Assembly: GCA_025462885.1 (NCBI GenBank)
Contig: JAOAPN010000014.1
Location: 248,001 to 312,000 of the forward strand
Direction: 5' to 3'
DNA from: Acidobacteriaceae bacterium
GTDB taxonomy: Bacteria; Acidobacteriota; Terriglobia; Terriglobales; Acidobacteriaceae
Length of the DNA stretch: 64,000 nt
Both the position numbers and the translations under genes were made by a program. Shown here in pieces: positions 36,004-44,539 of this stretch; positions within the stretch are counted from its first letter, which is position 1; the number at the start of each line of letters is the position of its first letter. The notes below the pieces were generated by a model. It ran no database searches. It was not told where the DNA came from and was given only the letters and a program-made list of their open reading frames with translations.

Positions 36004-37212
36004 GTGAGTCATGGTGCGGATTTGGACGGCGGGCGCGGGCTGGAGCGGATGATGGAACGGCTGCGTGCGGGGGATGTACGGGCGCTGGCCCGGGCTATAT
36101 CGCTGGTGGAGGATGGGGATGCGATCGCTGCGGAGCTGTTGGCGGCTTGCCGGGCTGGCAGAAAGAGGGCTTTGCGGATTGGGGTGACCGGGCCTCCGGG
36201 GGCGGGGAAGAGCACGCTGGTGGACCAGATGGTGCGTTGGCTCAGGGCGGACGGGCCGCAGGGCGATGGGAAGCGGGTGGGGGTGATTGCGGTGGATCCT
36301 TCGAGTCCTTATACGGGTGGGGCCTTGCTGGGAGACCGGATTCGGATGCAGGGGTTTGCTGGGGACGACGGGGTGTTTATCCGGAGTATGGCTTCGCGCG
36401 GGGTGATGGGTGGGCTGGCGCGTGGTGTCGAGGATATCTGCGCGGTGATGGAGGCAGCGGGGAGGGAGACGATCCTGATCGAAACGGTGGGAGTGGGACA
36501 GGATGAGGTCGAGGTGGTGCGGGTCGCCGATGTGACGGTGCTGGTGCTCGTCCCGGGGATGGGGGACGAGGTGCAGAGTTTGAAGGCTGGGGTGATGGAG
36601 GTGGCGGACGTGTTTGTGGTGAACAAGGCGGATCGTGAGGGGGCGGATCGGCTGGAGGGAGAGCTGCGGGGCGAGTCGGAGCGGAGCGTGGTGCGGACGG
36701 TGGCGCTGTCGGGGGAGGGGGTGGCGGAGTTGATGGGGGTGGTGATGGGTGTTGTCAGGGGTTTTTCAGGGGTGACGAAGAGCCCCATGTCCCAGATGCG
36801 GGACATGGGGCACCCGCTGGCGCTGGATCATTTGGGTGTGGCGGTGCGGAGTCTGGCGGGGGCGCGGGGGTTTTATGAGGCGCTGGGGTTGGTAGTCGAA
36901 GGGGAAGAGAGGATCGAACACGAGCAGGTAAGGGTGGCGATGCTGGGGCTGGAGGGCAGCCGGATTGAGTTGCTGGAGGCTACGGCGGAGGACTCGGTGA
37001 TTGGGCGGTTTGTGGCGAAGCGAGGGGAGGGGTTGCATCACGTGGCGATCCGGGTAGCGGCGGTGGATGCGATGTTTGAGCGGCTGAAGGCGGATGGGGT
37101 GAGACTGGTAAGTGACGCGGTGAAGATTGGAGCGGGAGGGCACCGGTATTTCTTTGTGCATCCGGCGAGTACGGGTGGGGTTTTGGTGGAGATTGTTGGG
37201 GAGAGTGCATGA
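36004..37212 (+). CDS. MeaB-type GTPase fused to methylmalonyl-CoA epimerase
   Basis: The N-terminal ~260 residues form a MeaB/ArgK GTPase, which protects and reloads B12-dependent methylmalonyl-CoA mutase. Walker A is GVTGPPGAGKST, followed by DPSSPYTGGALLGDR, IETVGVGQDEVEV and NKAD. The C-terminal ~130 residues form a VOC-fold epimerase (LDHLGVAVRSLAGARGFYEAL, then GEGLHHVAIRV). Both act in propionyl-CoA metabolism, so the fusion is functionally sensible. The linker encodes SPMSQMRDMGHP from a hairpin repeat at 36783-36810. The GTG at 36004 is preferred; upstream in-frame sequence looks non-coding. The stop overlaps tsaB. Confidence 0.9.
   Translation: MSHGADLDGGRGLERMMERLRAGDVRALARAISLVEDGDAIAAELLAACRAGRKRALRIGVTGPPGAGKSTLVDQMVRWLRADGPQGDGKRVGVIAVDPSSPYTGGALLGDRIRMQGFAGDDGVFIRSMASRGVMGGLARGVEDICAVMEAAGRETILIETVGVGQDEVEVVRVADVTVLVLVPGMGDEVQSLKAGVMEVADVFVVNKADREGADRLEGELRGESERSVVRTVALSGEGVAELMGVVMGVVRGFSGVTKSPMSQMRDMGHPLALDHLGVAVRSLAGARGFYEALGLVVEGEERIEHEQVRVAMLGLEGSRIELLEATAEDSVIGRFVAKRGEGLHHVAIRVAAVDAMFERLKADGVRLVSDAVKIGAGGHRYFFVHPASTGGVLVEIVGESA
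36783..36810. repeat. 11-bp perfect hairpin inside the MeaB-epimerase linker
   Basis: CCCCATGTCCC (36783-36793) pairs perfectly with GGGACATGGGG (36800-36810) around AGATGC, and CACCCG follows. The end GGGGCACCCG is shared with the intergenic repeats at 28081 and 34224. Here it is in frame within a gene. Confidence 0.9.
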
Positions 37213-37877
37213 TGCGATTTTTGTTGATCCATACGGCCGGGGCTGAGGGGACGGTCGCGTTAGCGGATGTTTCGGGCGTGGTGGCGGAGGGTTTGTTGCC
37301 GGGGCGCAGCTCGTCGGAGCGGCTGGTGCCGGAGGTTCGCCGGCTGCTGGAGGGGGCGGGTTGGCCGCTGGCGGAGCTGTCGGCGGTGGTGGTGGTGCAT
37401 GGGCCGGGATCGTTTACCGGGGTGCGGGTGGGGTTGAGTGCGGCCAAGGGGTTGAGCGAGGCGGGCGGGGTTCCGCTGGTGGCGGTTTCGCGGCTGGCTT
37501 TGCTGGCGGCTGTTTCGGGTTTCGGGGCTGGAAGAGTCTATCCGGTGCTGGATGCGGGGCGGCGGGAGTTTTATTTTGGGGTGTATGAGGGTGGGGTTTG
37601 TCTGCGGGAGAGTCTTTTGACCGCTGCGGAGGTTGTCGAGGCGGTTGGGACGGGGCGGGTGGTGGCGTGTGAGGCGAAGGTGGCAGAGGGATTGGTTGGG
37701 GTGGAGGTTGTGATGCTGGAGGAGCCTTCGGCGGGGGATTTGTTGGGGATTGCGATTGAGCGGCTGGGGCGGGGGGCGGTCGATGACGCGGCGGTGGTGG
37801 ATGCGAACTATCTCCGGCGAACGGACTTTGAGATTCAGCAGCGTTTGGAACAGCGGGCGGCGGGGCTGTCTGCTTGA
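37209..37877 (+). CDS. tsaB: tRNA threonylcarbamoyladenosine biosynthesis protein TsaB
   Basis: This 222-residue protein is the TsaD partner that makes the t6A modification at position 37 of ANN-reading tRNAs. It has the ASKHA-fold start FLLIHTAGAEGTVAL, the AVVVVHGPGSFTGVRVGLS motif near 60-78 and the DAGRREFYFGVYE segment near 117-129. The length is typical. It overlaps both neighbours by four bases (ATGA), so meaB-tsaB-rimI form one operon. Confidence 0.92.
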   Translation: MMRFLLIHTAGAEGTVALADVSGVVAEGLLPGRSSSERLVPEVRRLLEGAGWPLAELSAVVVVHGPGSFTGVRVGLSAAKGLSEAGGVPLVAVSRLALLAAVSGFGAGRVYPVLDAGRREFYFGVYEGGVCLRESLLTAAEVVEAVGTGRVVACEAKVAEGLVGVEVVMLEEPSAGDLLGIAIERLGRGAVDDAAVVDANYLRRTDFEIQQRLEQRAAGLSA

Positions 37878-38335
37878 TGATTCGGGCGGCGGGTGTCGGA
37901 GACCTGGCGGGGGTGTTGGCGCTGGAGCGGAGCGCGGCGGAGGCTCCACATTGGGCGGAGGGCGAGTATCGGGCGGCGCTTGAAGGGGGTGGGGTGCGGC
38001 GGTGTCTGCTGGTGGCAGAGATAGACAAGCGGCTGGTGGGCTTTGCGGTGGGCAAGGTGGTTTCGCTGGGGGATGAGGTCGTAGGGGAGTTGGAGAGTGT
38101 GGCGGTAGCCCGAGAGGCTCGGCGGCAGGGGGCGGGTCGGGCGTTGTGCGAGGCGGTGCTGGAGTGGTGCCGGGGCATGGGTGCGGGTGAGGTCGAGCTG
38201 GAGGTTCGGGTGGGAAGTGCGGGAGCGGTGCGGCTGTATGAAGGGTTGGGATTTGTGGCGACGGGGCGGCGGAGAGGATATTACCGGGAGCCGGTGGAGG
38301 ATGCCTTGTTGATGCGGTTGGAGTTGCGTGGGTAG
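37874..38335 (+). CDS. rimI: ribosomal-protein-alanine N-acetyltransferase RimI-like
   Basis: This 153-residue GNAT acetyltransferase has the acetyl-CoA loop ARRQGAGRALCEA near residues 80-92 and the typical strand ELESVAVAREAR just before. The C-terminal YEGLGFVATGRRRGYY region is characteristic of RimI, which acetylates the N-terminus of ribosomal protein S18. The tsaB-rimI pairing is widespread. The ATG overlaps the tsaB stop. Confidence 0.88.
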   Translation: MMIRAAGVGDLAGVLALERSAAEAPHWAEGEYRAALEGGGVRRCLLVAEIDKRLVGFAVGKVVSLGDEVVGELESVAVAREARRQGAGRALCEAVLEWCRGMGAGEVELEVRVGSAGAVRLYEGLGFVATGRRRGYYREPVEDALLMRLELRG

Positions 38336-38494
38336 TTTTTTTCGGGTGGGTAAGGGCGCTGGTAAGGAAAAATAGTTGAGGAAAACAGGCTTTGCCAGCG
38401 CTCGTGGGGGTGTGGTAGCGTTTGCGCGTTCGGCGGGTGGTGACTGGTGGGCTGTGGGAGCTGCCCGGCTCGAATGTGGTTGGAGGTGCGCCCG

Positions 38495-38728
38495 ATGCAA
38501 ACCGCCAAGATGAGTGCTCTGCCTGAGCCTTCGCTTCTTCCTTCGATGCATCAACTGGAGCTGGAACACGGGCTGTATGCGCGCCGGTTGGACTGCCTGC
38601 GCGAGCGACCTTACCTGACCGAGACGGAGAAGGTGGAAGAGGTCCGCCTCAAGAAGCTGAAGTTGCATCTGAAGGATGAGATGGAACGGATGCGCAGGAT
38701 GGGCTTCGGCCCGACGCCGTCTCTTTGA
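38495..38728 (+). CDS. small DUF465/YdcH-like protein
   Basis: This protein of about 77 residues is mostly helical and charged. HQLELEHGLYARRLDCL, then TETEKVEEVRLKKLKLHLKD, resembles the DUF465 (YdcH) helical hairpin, which has the pattern LxxEHxxLdxxI and EexxLKklKLxLKDeI. The ATG at 38495 is preferred to one at 38447. Its function is unknown. Confidence 0.7.
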   Translation: MQTAKMSALPEPSLLPSMHQLELEHGLYARRLDCLRERPYLTETEKVEEVRLKKLKLHLKDEMERMRRMGFGPTPSL

Positions 38729-38773
38729 GTTTCTTCCGAATGCGTTTTATAGCTGCCTACATGCCAATACTAA

Positions 38774-38828
38774 GGCGCCCTGACGCCGGGCGGGCGCTAC
38801 TTCCTAGGGTATTGGACGCTTCGCGTAT
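38774..38828 (+). repeat. dispersed triple-hairpin repeat, copy 4
   Basis: It contains GGCGCCCTGACGCCGGGC, then CTACTTCCTAG (one base changed from CTACTTCGTAG), then GGACGCTTCGCGTA. It lies between the DUF465-like gene and psd, about 55 bases before the psd start. Confidence 0.88.
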
Positions 38829-38882
38829 GGAATGCGTTCTCTGCAGGGCTTCTTCCCGCAGGGCCTTATAATCGGGAGACCT

Positions 38883-39548
38883 ATGGTTCGAGATGGATTT
38901 TTCTACGCGTTGGGTTTGGGAGTGGTGGCGGCCATTCTTTGGGAGTTGACGCATAACTCCAGTGCCTCTGTTGCTTACACGCTTACTGCTATTCCGCTGT
39001 TGCTGGCGATGTTTTTTCTGTGGTTCTTTCGTGATCCGAACCGTGAGATTCCTACCGGTGCGGGTCAGATTGTCTCGCCTGCGGACGGTGTTGTGACCGA
39101 GGCGGAGTGGATTGAGACCGTCGGCGGAAGCCGGTTGCGGTTGAGCATCTTCCTGAACGTCTTCGACGTACACGTGAACCGCGTGCCGGTGTCGGGGACG
39201 GTGAAGATCGTGGAGTTTCGCGAGGGCGGCTTTCTGAACGCGATGAAGCCGGAGTCGGTGCTGACGAACGAGCAGACGCTGGTGGTGATCGATGCCGGCG
39301 GCTACGATGTGGGCTTCAAGCAGATCGCTGGATTGCTGGCGCGGCGTATCGTCTGCAATCTGAAGGTTGGAGATACGGTGCAGCGCGGGCAGCGGATGGG
39401 TCTGATCAAGTTCGGCTCGCGGTGCGATGTGTTGATGCCAGCGGAGGCTAATCTTAAGGTGAAGATGGGCTCGCGGGTTAAGGGCGGAAGCACTATTCTG
39501 GCTGAGATTCCTACGGGCGCGTTGCCTGATACGACCGTGGTGGCTTAA
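38883..39548 (+). CDS. psd: phosphatidylserine decarboxylase proenzyme (short form)
   Basis: This 221-residue enzyme makes phosphatidylethanolamine from phosphatidylserine. Two N-terminal hydrophobic stretches ([16 protein letters not shown] and [15 protein letters not shown]) anchor it. The conserved IVSPADGVV motif is near 55-63, and [11 protein letters not shown] near 83-93 has the catalytic Asp/His. [12 protein letters not shown] near 178 contains the Gly-Ser self-cleavage site that makes the pyruvoyl group. It is the compact archaeal-like form. The ATG at 38883 is preferred over 38832. The stop overlaps the pssA start (TAATG). Confidence 0.93.
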   Translation: MVRDGFFYALGLGVVAAILWELTHNSSASVAYTLTAIPLLLAMFFLWFFRDPNREIPTGAGQIVSPADGVVTEAEWIETVGGSRLRLSIFLNVFDVHVNRVPVSGTVKIVEFREGGFLNAMKPESVLTNEQTLVVIDAGGYDVGFKQIAGLLARRIVCNLKVGDTVQRGQRMGLIKFGSRCDVLMPAEANLKVKMGSRVKGGSTILAEIPTGALPDTTVVA

Positions 39549-40411
39549 TGGCGGCTGAGGAGATGGAGTTGGGGGCTCATGGAGAGGCAAACAGCGGTGC
39601 GAGCACGAAGCGTCGTCCGAGCCGTGGGATGTACGTCGTCCCTTCAGCGTTTACGGCTGGAAATATTGCGGCGGGCTACTACGCGATCACCCAGAGCGTG
39701 CAGGGTTCGGTTGCGGATCCGGGGTACTTTGACCGGGCTGCGCTGGCAATCGGGTTTGCCGTGCTCTTCGATGGGCTGGATGGCCGCATTGCGCGTATGA
39801 CGAACACGACCAGTGATTTCGGCAAGGAGCTGGATTCGCTGGCGGACGTCATCACGTTTGGCGTTGCTCCCAGCCTGTTGGCCTATATCTGGGGTTTCCG
39901 GATGTTGCCGACGATTGGAAATCCGCTGATGCACGACAAGCTCCTGCACCTTGGGGTGTTTGTATGTTTCGCGTTTTTGATCTGTGGTGCGAGCCGTCTG
40001 GCGCGGTTCAATATCAGTGTGAATCCGCAGCCGCGTAATCCCGGACGACCGGGAAGCAAGTATTTCGTCGGAATGCCGATTCCGGCTGGCGCGGGGGTGA
40101 TCGCTTCGGTGATTCACTTCGAGCTGGGTGCTCCGATCGTCGATCCGCGGCTTTCGGTGGTATGGCTCTGCTTGATCCTGTTTACCGGGTTCCTTATGGT
40201 GAGCACATGGCGGTTCTGGAGCGGTAAAGAGGTGGGTGCGGGAACGCGCCTTTCCTTCCGGAAGGTGGCAGGACTGGCAATTTTGTGTGCGATGGTTGCG
40301 GCCTTCCACCAGGTGATGCTGATCGTAATAGCGCTGGGTTACCTGGTTTCGGGAGTTGTGGCTCGACTGGCCTACTCCTGGAGTTGGAAGCGCCGTCACG
40401 CGGGTGCGTGA
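39548..40411 (+). CDS. pssA: CDP-diacylglycerol--serine O-phosphatidyltransferase
   Basis: This 287-residue membrane enzyme makes phosphatidylserine, the substrate of the preceding decarboxylase. The CDP-alcohol phosphotransferase motif is complete: DGLDGRIARM, then a Gly and two spaced Asp in DFGKELDSLADV. About seven membrane helices follow, such as GVFVCFAFLICGA and VVWLCLILFTGFLMV. Start and stop positions show translational coupling with psd. Confidence 0.94.
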   Translation: MAAEEMELGAHGEANSGASTKRRPSRGMYVVPSAFTAGNIAAGYYAITQSVQGSVADPGYFDRAALAIGFAVLFDGLDGRIARMTNTTSDFGKELDSLADVITFGVAPSLLAYIWGFRMLPTIGNPLMHDKLLHLGVFVCFAFLICGASRLARFNISVNPQPRNPGRPGSKYFVGMPIPAGAGVIASVIHFELGAPIVDPRLSVVWLCLILFTGFLMVSTWRFWSGKEVGAGTRLSFRKVAGLAILCAMVAAFHQVMLIVIALGYLVSGVVARLAYSWSWKRRHAGA

Positions 40412-40430
40412 GGAAAGGGTGGGTATTGCG

Positions 40431-41468
40431 ATGACACAAGGGATCTATCGGATTGGGATTGTAGGGGCGACTTCGCTGGCTGGAAAAGAGCTGGCGGATG
40501 AACTGCAGGAGTCGCTGCTCGCGGCGTCCGAGGTGGTGCTGCTGGATGAGGACGAAGAGGCGACCGGGCAGATGACGGCCGCGGGGGATGAGCCCACGTT
40601 TATTCAGCGAATCGAGAGCAGCTCCTTCAACAAGATGGACTTCGTGTTTTTTACGGGTGAGGCTGCGGGGACGAAGAAGTTCTGGCAGCAGGCGCGACGT
40701 TCGGGCGCGAGCCTGGTGGATCTGACGTACGAGCTGGATGGAGAGAAGGACGTGCTGGTGCGGGCTCCGTTTCTTGAGACGGGTGTCGCGGACGGTGCTC
40801 CTGATCTGAAGACGCCTGCGGTTGTGTCGGCGCATCCGGCGGCGGTGATGCTGGCGCTGGTGGCTCGGCGGTTGCAGGCGAAGCTGGCGGTAAAGTCGCT
40901 GGCTGCGACGTTGATGGAGCCAGCGAGCGAGCATGGCCGGGCAGCGATGGATGAGTTGCATCAGCAGACGGTGAACCTGCTGTCGTTCCACAGCGTTCCG
41001 CGCGAACAGTATGACGCGCAGGTTTCATTCAACCTGCTTCCTGCGCTGGGGGAATCGGCGAAGATCGATCTGGCGGTGGTGGGGAAGAGGATTCGGGACC
41101 ATTACGCGGTGTTGTCCGCGGGAGTCTTGCCGAAGCTGGCGCTGAAGGTAGTGCAGGCGCCGGTGTTTCACGGGTATGCAGCATCGGTATTAGTGGAGTT
41201 AGAACGTTCCGCGACGATAGAGCAGGTCGAAGCTGCGCTGTCAGGTGACGGGATCGATGTTGTGGATGGTGAGTCCGATCCGCCGAGCAATGTGAGCGCG
41301 GCTGGGCAGAATAATGTGATGGTCCAGGTGAGCCCGGAGGACGATGCGGCGGGTTCGACTCGGTTCTGGCTTTGGCTGGCTGCGGACAACTTGAAGCTGG
41401 GTGCGGTGAATGCGATCGCGTGCGCGTTGGAGTTGCGGCGGTTACGTCCCTCGGGTAAGGTGCAGTAG
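40431..41468 (+). CDS. aspartate-semialdehyde dehydrogenase homologue lacking the active-site Cys (Usg-like)
   Basis: This protein of about 345 residues begins with a Rossmann motif (YRIGIVGATSLAGKEL) like ASADH. Where active enzymes have a catalytic Cys in a PNCST-like motif, this one reads AVVSAHPAAVMLALVA, with no Cys. The C-terminal dimerisation region is recognisable (APVFHGYAASVLVEL; the His is kept). E. coli Usg-1 is a similar Cys-less homologue of unknown role. It follows pssA by 19 bases. The ATG at 40431 is preferred to one at 40356 inside pssA. Confidence 0.75.
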   Translation: MTQGIYRIGIVGATSLAGKELADELQESLLAASEVVLLDEDEEATGQMTAAGDEPTFIQRIESSSFNKMDFVFFTGEAAGTKKFWQQARRSGASLVDLTYELDGEKDVLVRAPFLETGVADGAPDLKTPAVVSAHPAAVMLALVARRLQAKLAVKSLAATLMEPASEHGRAAMDELHQQTVNLLSFHSVPREQYDAQVSFNLLPALGESAKIDLAVVGKRIRDHYAVLSAGVLPKLALKVVQAPVFHGYAASVLVELERSATIEQVEAALSGDGIDVVDGESDPPSNVSAAGQNNVMVQVSPEDDAAGSTRFWLWLAADNLKLGAVNAIACALELRRLRPSGKVQ

Positions 41469-41514
41469 GCGGGATCGGTATGGATTTGATCTGGGCCGAC
41501 TGGAGTGACGCGGA

Positions 41515-42432
41515 ATGACTAAGGCAACGATGCGCATCGGCATCGATCTGGGTGGTACGAAGATAGAGGCGTTGGCGATCGACCGGGACGGCAATGAGCT
41601 GGTCCGGTATCGTGTGCCTACTCCGCGGGAAGATTACGCGGGGACGATTGCGGCTATGGCCGGGCTGGTTGAACGGATCGAGCGGGAGACGGGTGCTGTC
41701 GCGACGGTGGGCGCGGGCATTCCGGGGAGTGTTTCGCGGCGTACAGGGCTGGTGAAGAATGCGAATTCGACGTGGCTGAACGGGATGCCGTTCGACCGCG
41801 ATCTTTCGGTGGCGATGAGGCGTGAGGTTCGCGTGGCGAACGATGCGAACTGCCTGGCGGTGTCTGAGGCGACCGATGGGGCGGCGGCGGGGCAGGCGGT
41901 GGTGTTTGCGGTGATTCTCGGCACGGGCTGCGGCGGCGGCGTGTCACTGCGCGGGCAGGTCCATTCGGGGATCAATGGTGTAGGGGGTGAGTGGGGGCAT
42001 AATCCGCTGCCGTGGGAGCATGCAGATGAATTTCCGGGGCCGGATTGCTATTGCGGCAAGAAGGGGTGTCTGGAGACGTGGCTCTCGGGGACCGGGTTGG
42101 CGAGGGATTTTCTGGCTGTGACCGGGCGGGCGATGAAGTCGCCGGAGATCATGGTGGCTTGCGAGGCTGGGGATGAGCAGGCGATTGCTGCCGTTGGACG
42201 GCTTGAGGATCGGCTGGCACGGGCTCTCGCGCATGTGGTGAATATTCTCGATCCGGATGTGTTTGTGTTTGGGGGCGGGTTGTCGAAGGCGGATCGGATC
42301 TATCGTGAACTGCCGTTGCTGCTGCCTAAGTATGTGTTTGGCGGGGAGTGTGAGACGCCGCTGGTGCAGGCCAAGTTTGGGGATTCGAGTGGCGTGCGCG
42401 GGGCGGCGTGGCTTTGGCCGGATTTGGGGTAG
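41515..42432 (+). CDS. ROK-family sugar kinase (fructokinase/glucokinase-like)
   Basis: This 305-residue kinase has the ATP phosphate-binding motif [15 protein letters not shown] at the N-terminus and the catalytic Asp in [13 protein letters not shown] near 103-115. The ROK zinc motif EWGHNPLPW then [12 protein letters not shown] is complete (His plus three Cys). This fits Mak-type fructokinase or N-acetylhexosamine kinases; the substrate cannot be fixed by eye. It has an ATG start, 46 bases after the ASADH-like gene. Confidence 0.9.
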   Translation: MTKATMRIGIDLGGTKIEALAIDRDGNELVRYRVPTPREDYAGTIAAMAGLVERIERETGAVATVGAGIPGSVSRRTGLVKNANSTWLNGMPFDRDLSVAMRREVRVANDANCLAVSEATDGAAAGQAVVFAVILGTGCGGGVSLRGQVHSGINGVGGEWGHNPLPWEHADEFPGPDCYCGKKGCLETWLSGTGLARDFLAVTGRAMKSPEIMVACEAGDEQAIAAVGRLEDRLARALAHVVNILDPDVFVFGGGLSKADRIYRELPLLLPKYVFGGECETPLVQAKFGDSSGVRGAAWLWPDLG

Positions 42433-42440
42433 GGTTTAGT

Positions 42441-42493
42441 GCGCCCTAACGCCGGGCGGGCGCTACTTCGTAGGGTATTGGACGCTTCGCGTA
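42441..42493 (+). repeat. dispersed triple-hairpin repeat, copy 5
   Basis: It contains GCGCCCTAACGCCGGGCG, then CTACTTCGTAG and GGACGCTTCGCGTA. It lies at the convergent 3' ends of the ROK kinase and pabBC genes, and the last nine codons or so of pabBC are read from it. Confidence 0.9.
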
Positions 42494-44379
42494 AGGGAGA
42501 CCACTTCGTTCATGCCACGGACTGAGTTACAGATGTAGATTGCTTCTGCGGTGCGAAGGTCCTCCAGGGTGAGGACCTTTTCTTCTGCGTTGGGGTAGGT
42601 TTCCAGCAGGTGGCGGCGGTAGATACCGGGCAGGACTCCCGAGGCGAGGGGTGGGGTTAGGAGCTTGCCTCCGATGCTGAGGAAGAGGTTGCTGATGGCG
42701 CCTTCGGTGAGTTCGTCGCGTTCGTTGAGGAAGAGAACTTCGTCGAAGCCTTCGGCGAGGGCTTGCTTGTACTGCTGATCGTAAAGACTGCGGCGGGTGG
42801 TCTTGTGGCGGAGGAAGAGATCGCGGGACGATGTGCGTTCGGTGGCGATGCAGATGCGGCCCGTTGGTCTTGATGGGGCGAAGGGAGTGGGGGTGAGGGT
42901 GACCTGGCCGTCTGGGTGGAGGAGGAGGCGGATGCGGTATTTGGGGGCTTCGTTGAGTGTGGTGGCGAGGGTTTGGAGTTGGGTGGTGATGGCGGTGCGG
43001 TCGGTGTCGTCGCAGGGGAAGTTGAAGTAGGCGGCGGAGGCTACGAGGCGATCAAGGTGGAGGTCGAGGAGGTAGAAGGGTTCCGCGGCGTTGGCTGGGT
43101 TGTAGAGGATGGTTTCGATGAGTTGGAAGTCGTTCGGGGGGCGGGTGAGGAAGGCGGTCTTGAGGAGGCACTCGCGGTATTCGGCGGCGGGTTCAGAGTC
43201 GGCTACGATGCCTCCGCCTACGCCCATGTGGGCTTCACCGTCATCGTTAAGGGTGAGGGTACGGATGGCTACGTTGAAGGTGGCGCGGCGCGTCTGGCCG
43301 GGGCTGGCAGGGGTGATGTGGCCGATGGCTCCGGTGTAGATGCCGCGGGAGTGGGCTTCGAGGTCGCGGATGATCTGCATGGTGCGGATCTTGGGTGCGC
43401 CGGTGATGGAGCCGCTGGGGAAGAGCGCTCGGAAGACCTCGTAGAGGCTTTGGTCCGGGCGTAGTGTGCCGGCTACGGTGGAGGTCATCTGGTGGAGGGT
43501 GTCGTAACGCTCGATGGTGAAGAGGTCGCGGACGTGGACGCTGCCGAGGGTACAGATGCGGCCGAGATCGTTGCGCAGGAGGTCGACGATCATGACGTGT
43601 TCGCTGCGGTTCTTCTCGTCGCTCTGGAGGGTGAGGGCGGTGAGGGCGTCGTCTTCGAGGTCCAGGCCGCGAGGCATGGTGCCCTTCATGGGGCGGGTAA
43701 GGATGGTCTCGTCTTCGAGGTGGAAGAAGAGCTCGGGCGAGAGGGAGAGGATGTGCCGGCCGGCGACGTTGAGGAAGGCAGCGTACGAGACGGGTTGTTG
43801 GCGGATGAGGAGGCCGAAGGCTTCGGCAGGGGTGAGGGTGGTGTGGAGGGAGAGGCTGTCGGTGAAGTTGACCTGGTAGGTGTCACCGGCGGCGATGAGG
43901 TCTTTGATCTTGAGTATCTGCTGGGTGTAGTGGGCTTCGTCGATGTTGAGGGTGGGAAGGACAGTTGTGAGTTGTGAGTTGTAAGTTGTGAGTGGCGGTT
44001 GGTGGTTGGGTGGGGTCCGGTTGAAGAGGCCTGTGGCGTGGTTGAAGGTGATGGGTTCGGCGTAGATGCCGAACCAGGCGAGTGGGATTTTGGGGGAGGC
44101 TTTGAAGGGTGGGGTGTTGGTGCGGGGTTCGAAGTGGTAGCCGCACTCGTAGTGGAGGTATCCGGCGGCGTGATGACCCTGGGTTTGGGCGGCTTCCAGA
44201 TCGGCGAAGAGTGCTGGGAGGTCTTCGAGGGTTTCGGCGGTGAGGATGCGGATGGGATCGAGGTACAGGAAGCTGTTCTGGTTGGCGGGGTCGAAGCGGG
44301 CGGTCTGGAGCAGGACGGAGTTGGGGGTCTCAGCGATAAGCGAGTGGATGGATTGCGAGAGCTGATGCCACGGGGTCAC
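42463..44379 (-). CDS. aminodeoxychorismate synthase component I fused to aminodeoxychorismate lyase
   Basis: This 638-residue fusion makes 4-aminobenzoate for folate. The N-terminal PabB part (about 1-385) has YQVNFTDSL, the KGTMPRGLD region, the metal/chorismate stretch SEHVMIVDLLRNDLGRIC, then GSITGAPKIRTMQII. The C-terminal PabC part (about 400-630) is PLP type IV, with DLHLDRLVASAAYF, DEVLFLNERDELTEGAISN and PPLASGVLPGIYRR. A linker near 120-150 (QPPLTTYNSQLTTV) is encoded by heptamer DNA repeats. The last residues run into repeat copy 5. Confidence 0.92.
   Translation of the reverse strand: MTPWHQLSQSIHSLIAETPNSVLLQTARFDPANQNSFLYLDPIRILTAETLEDLPALFADLEAAQTQGHHAAGYLHYECGYHFEPRTNTPPFKASPKIPLAWFGIYAEPITFNHATGLFNRTPPNHQPPLTTYNSQLTTVLPTLNIDEAHYTQQILKIKDLIAAGDTYQVNFTDSLSLHTTLTPAEAFGLLIRQQPVSYAAFLNVAGRHILSLSPELFFHLEDETILTRPMKGTMPRGLDLEDDALTALTLQSDEKNRSEHVMIVDLLRNDLGRICTLGSVHVRDLFTIERYDTLHQMTSTVAGTLRPDQSLYEVFRALFPSGSITGAPKIRTMQIIRDLEAHSRGIYTGAIGHITPASPGQTRRATFNVAIRTLTLNDDGEAHMGVGGGIVADSEPAAEYRECLLKTAFLTRPPNDFQLIETILYNPANAAEPFYLLDLHLDRLVASAAYFNFPCDDTDRTAITTQLQTLATTLNEAPKYRIRLLLHPDGQVTLTPTPFAPSRPTGRICIATERTSSRDLFLRHKTTRRSLYDQQYKQALAEGFDEVLFLNERDELTEGAISNLFLSIGGKLLTPPLASGVLPGIYRRHLLETYPNAEEKVLTLEDLRTAEAIYICNSVRGMNEVVSLTRSVQYPTK
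43964..44005 (+). repeat. heptamer repeats inside pabBC
   Basis: Units GTTGTGA, GTTGTGA, GTTGTAA, GTTGTGA are followed by degenerate units. They are the same family as the intergenic repeat at 27525. On the coding (minus) strand they give Thr/Gln/Leu/Asn-rich sequence without breaking the frame. Confidence 0.9.
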
Positions 44380-44478
44380 TTGTTTCTCCGTGCTGTGGGT
44401 GGGGATGACTGCTACTGCCTGTTCGTGGTGGTTGCGATGTTTTCTAACGTGTCTTAATTGTTTAGGGCCAGTACAAAA

Positions 44479-44532
44479 GCGCCCTAACGCCGGGCGGGCT
44501 CTACTTCGTAGGGTATTGGACGCTTCGCGTGT
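44479..44532 (+). repeat. dispersed triple-hairpin repeat, copy 6
   Basis: It contains GCGCCCTAACGCCGGGCG, CTACTTCGTAG and GGACGCTTCGCGTG, with one base changed in the first stem (GGGCTC instead of GGGCGC). It lies 8 bases past the 3' end of the TauE/SafE gene and before the pabBC start. Confidence 0.88.
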
Positions 44533-44539
44533 TAGGGAC

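Noticed and set aside
30735..37000. Long Gly/Val/Glu-rich open frames opposite the GntR, MFS and fucosidase genes
   Set aside because: They are antisense shadows produced by high GC in the third codon position; the minus-strand genes have clear family motifs and the antisense frames have none.
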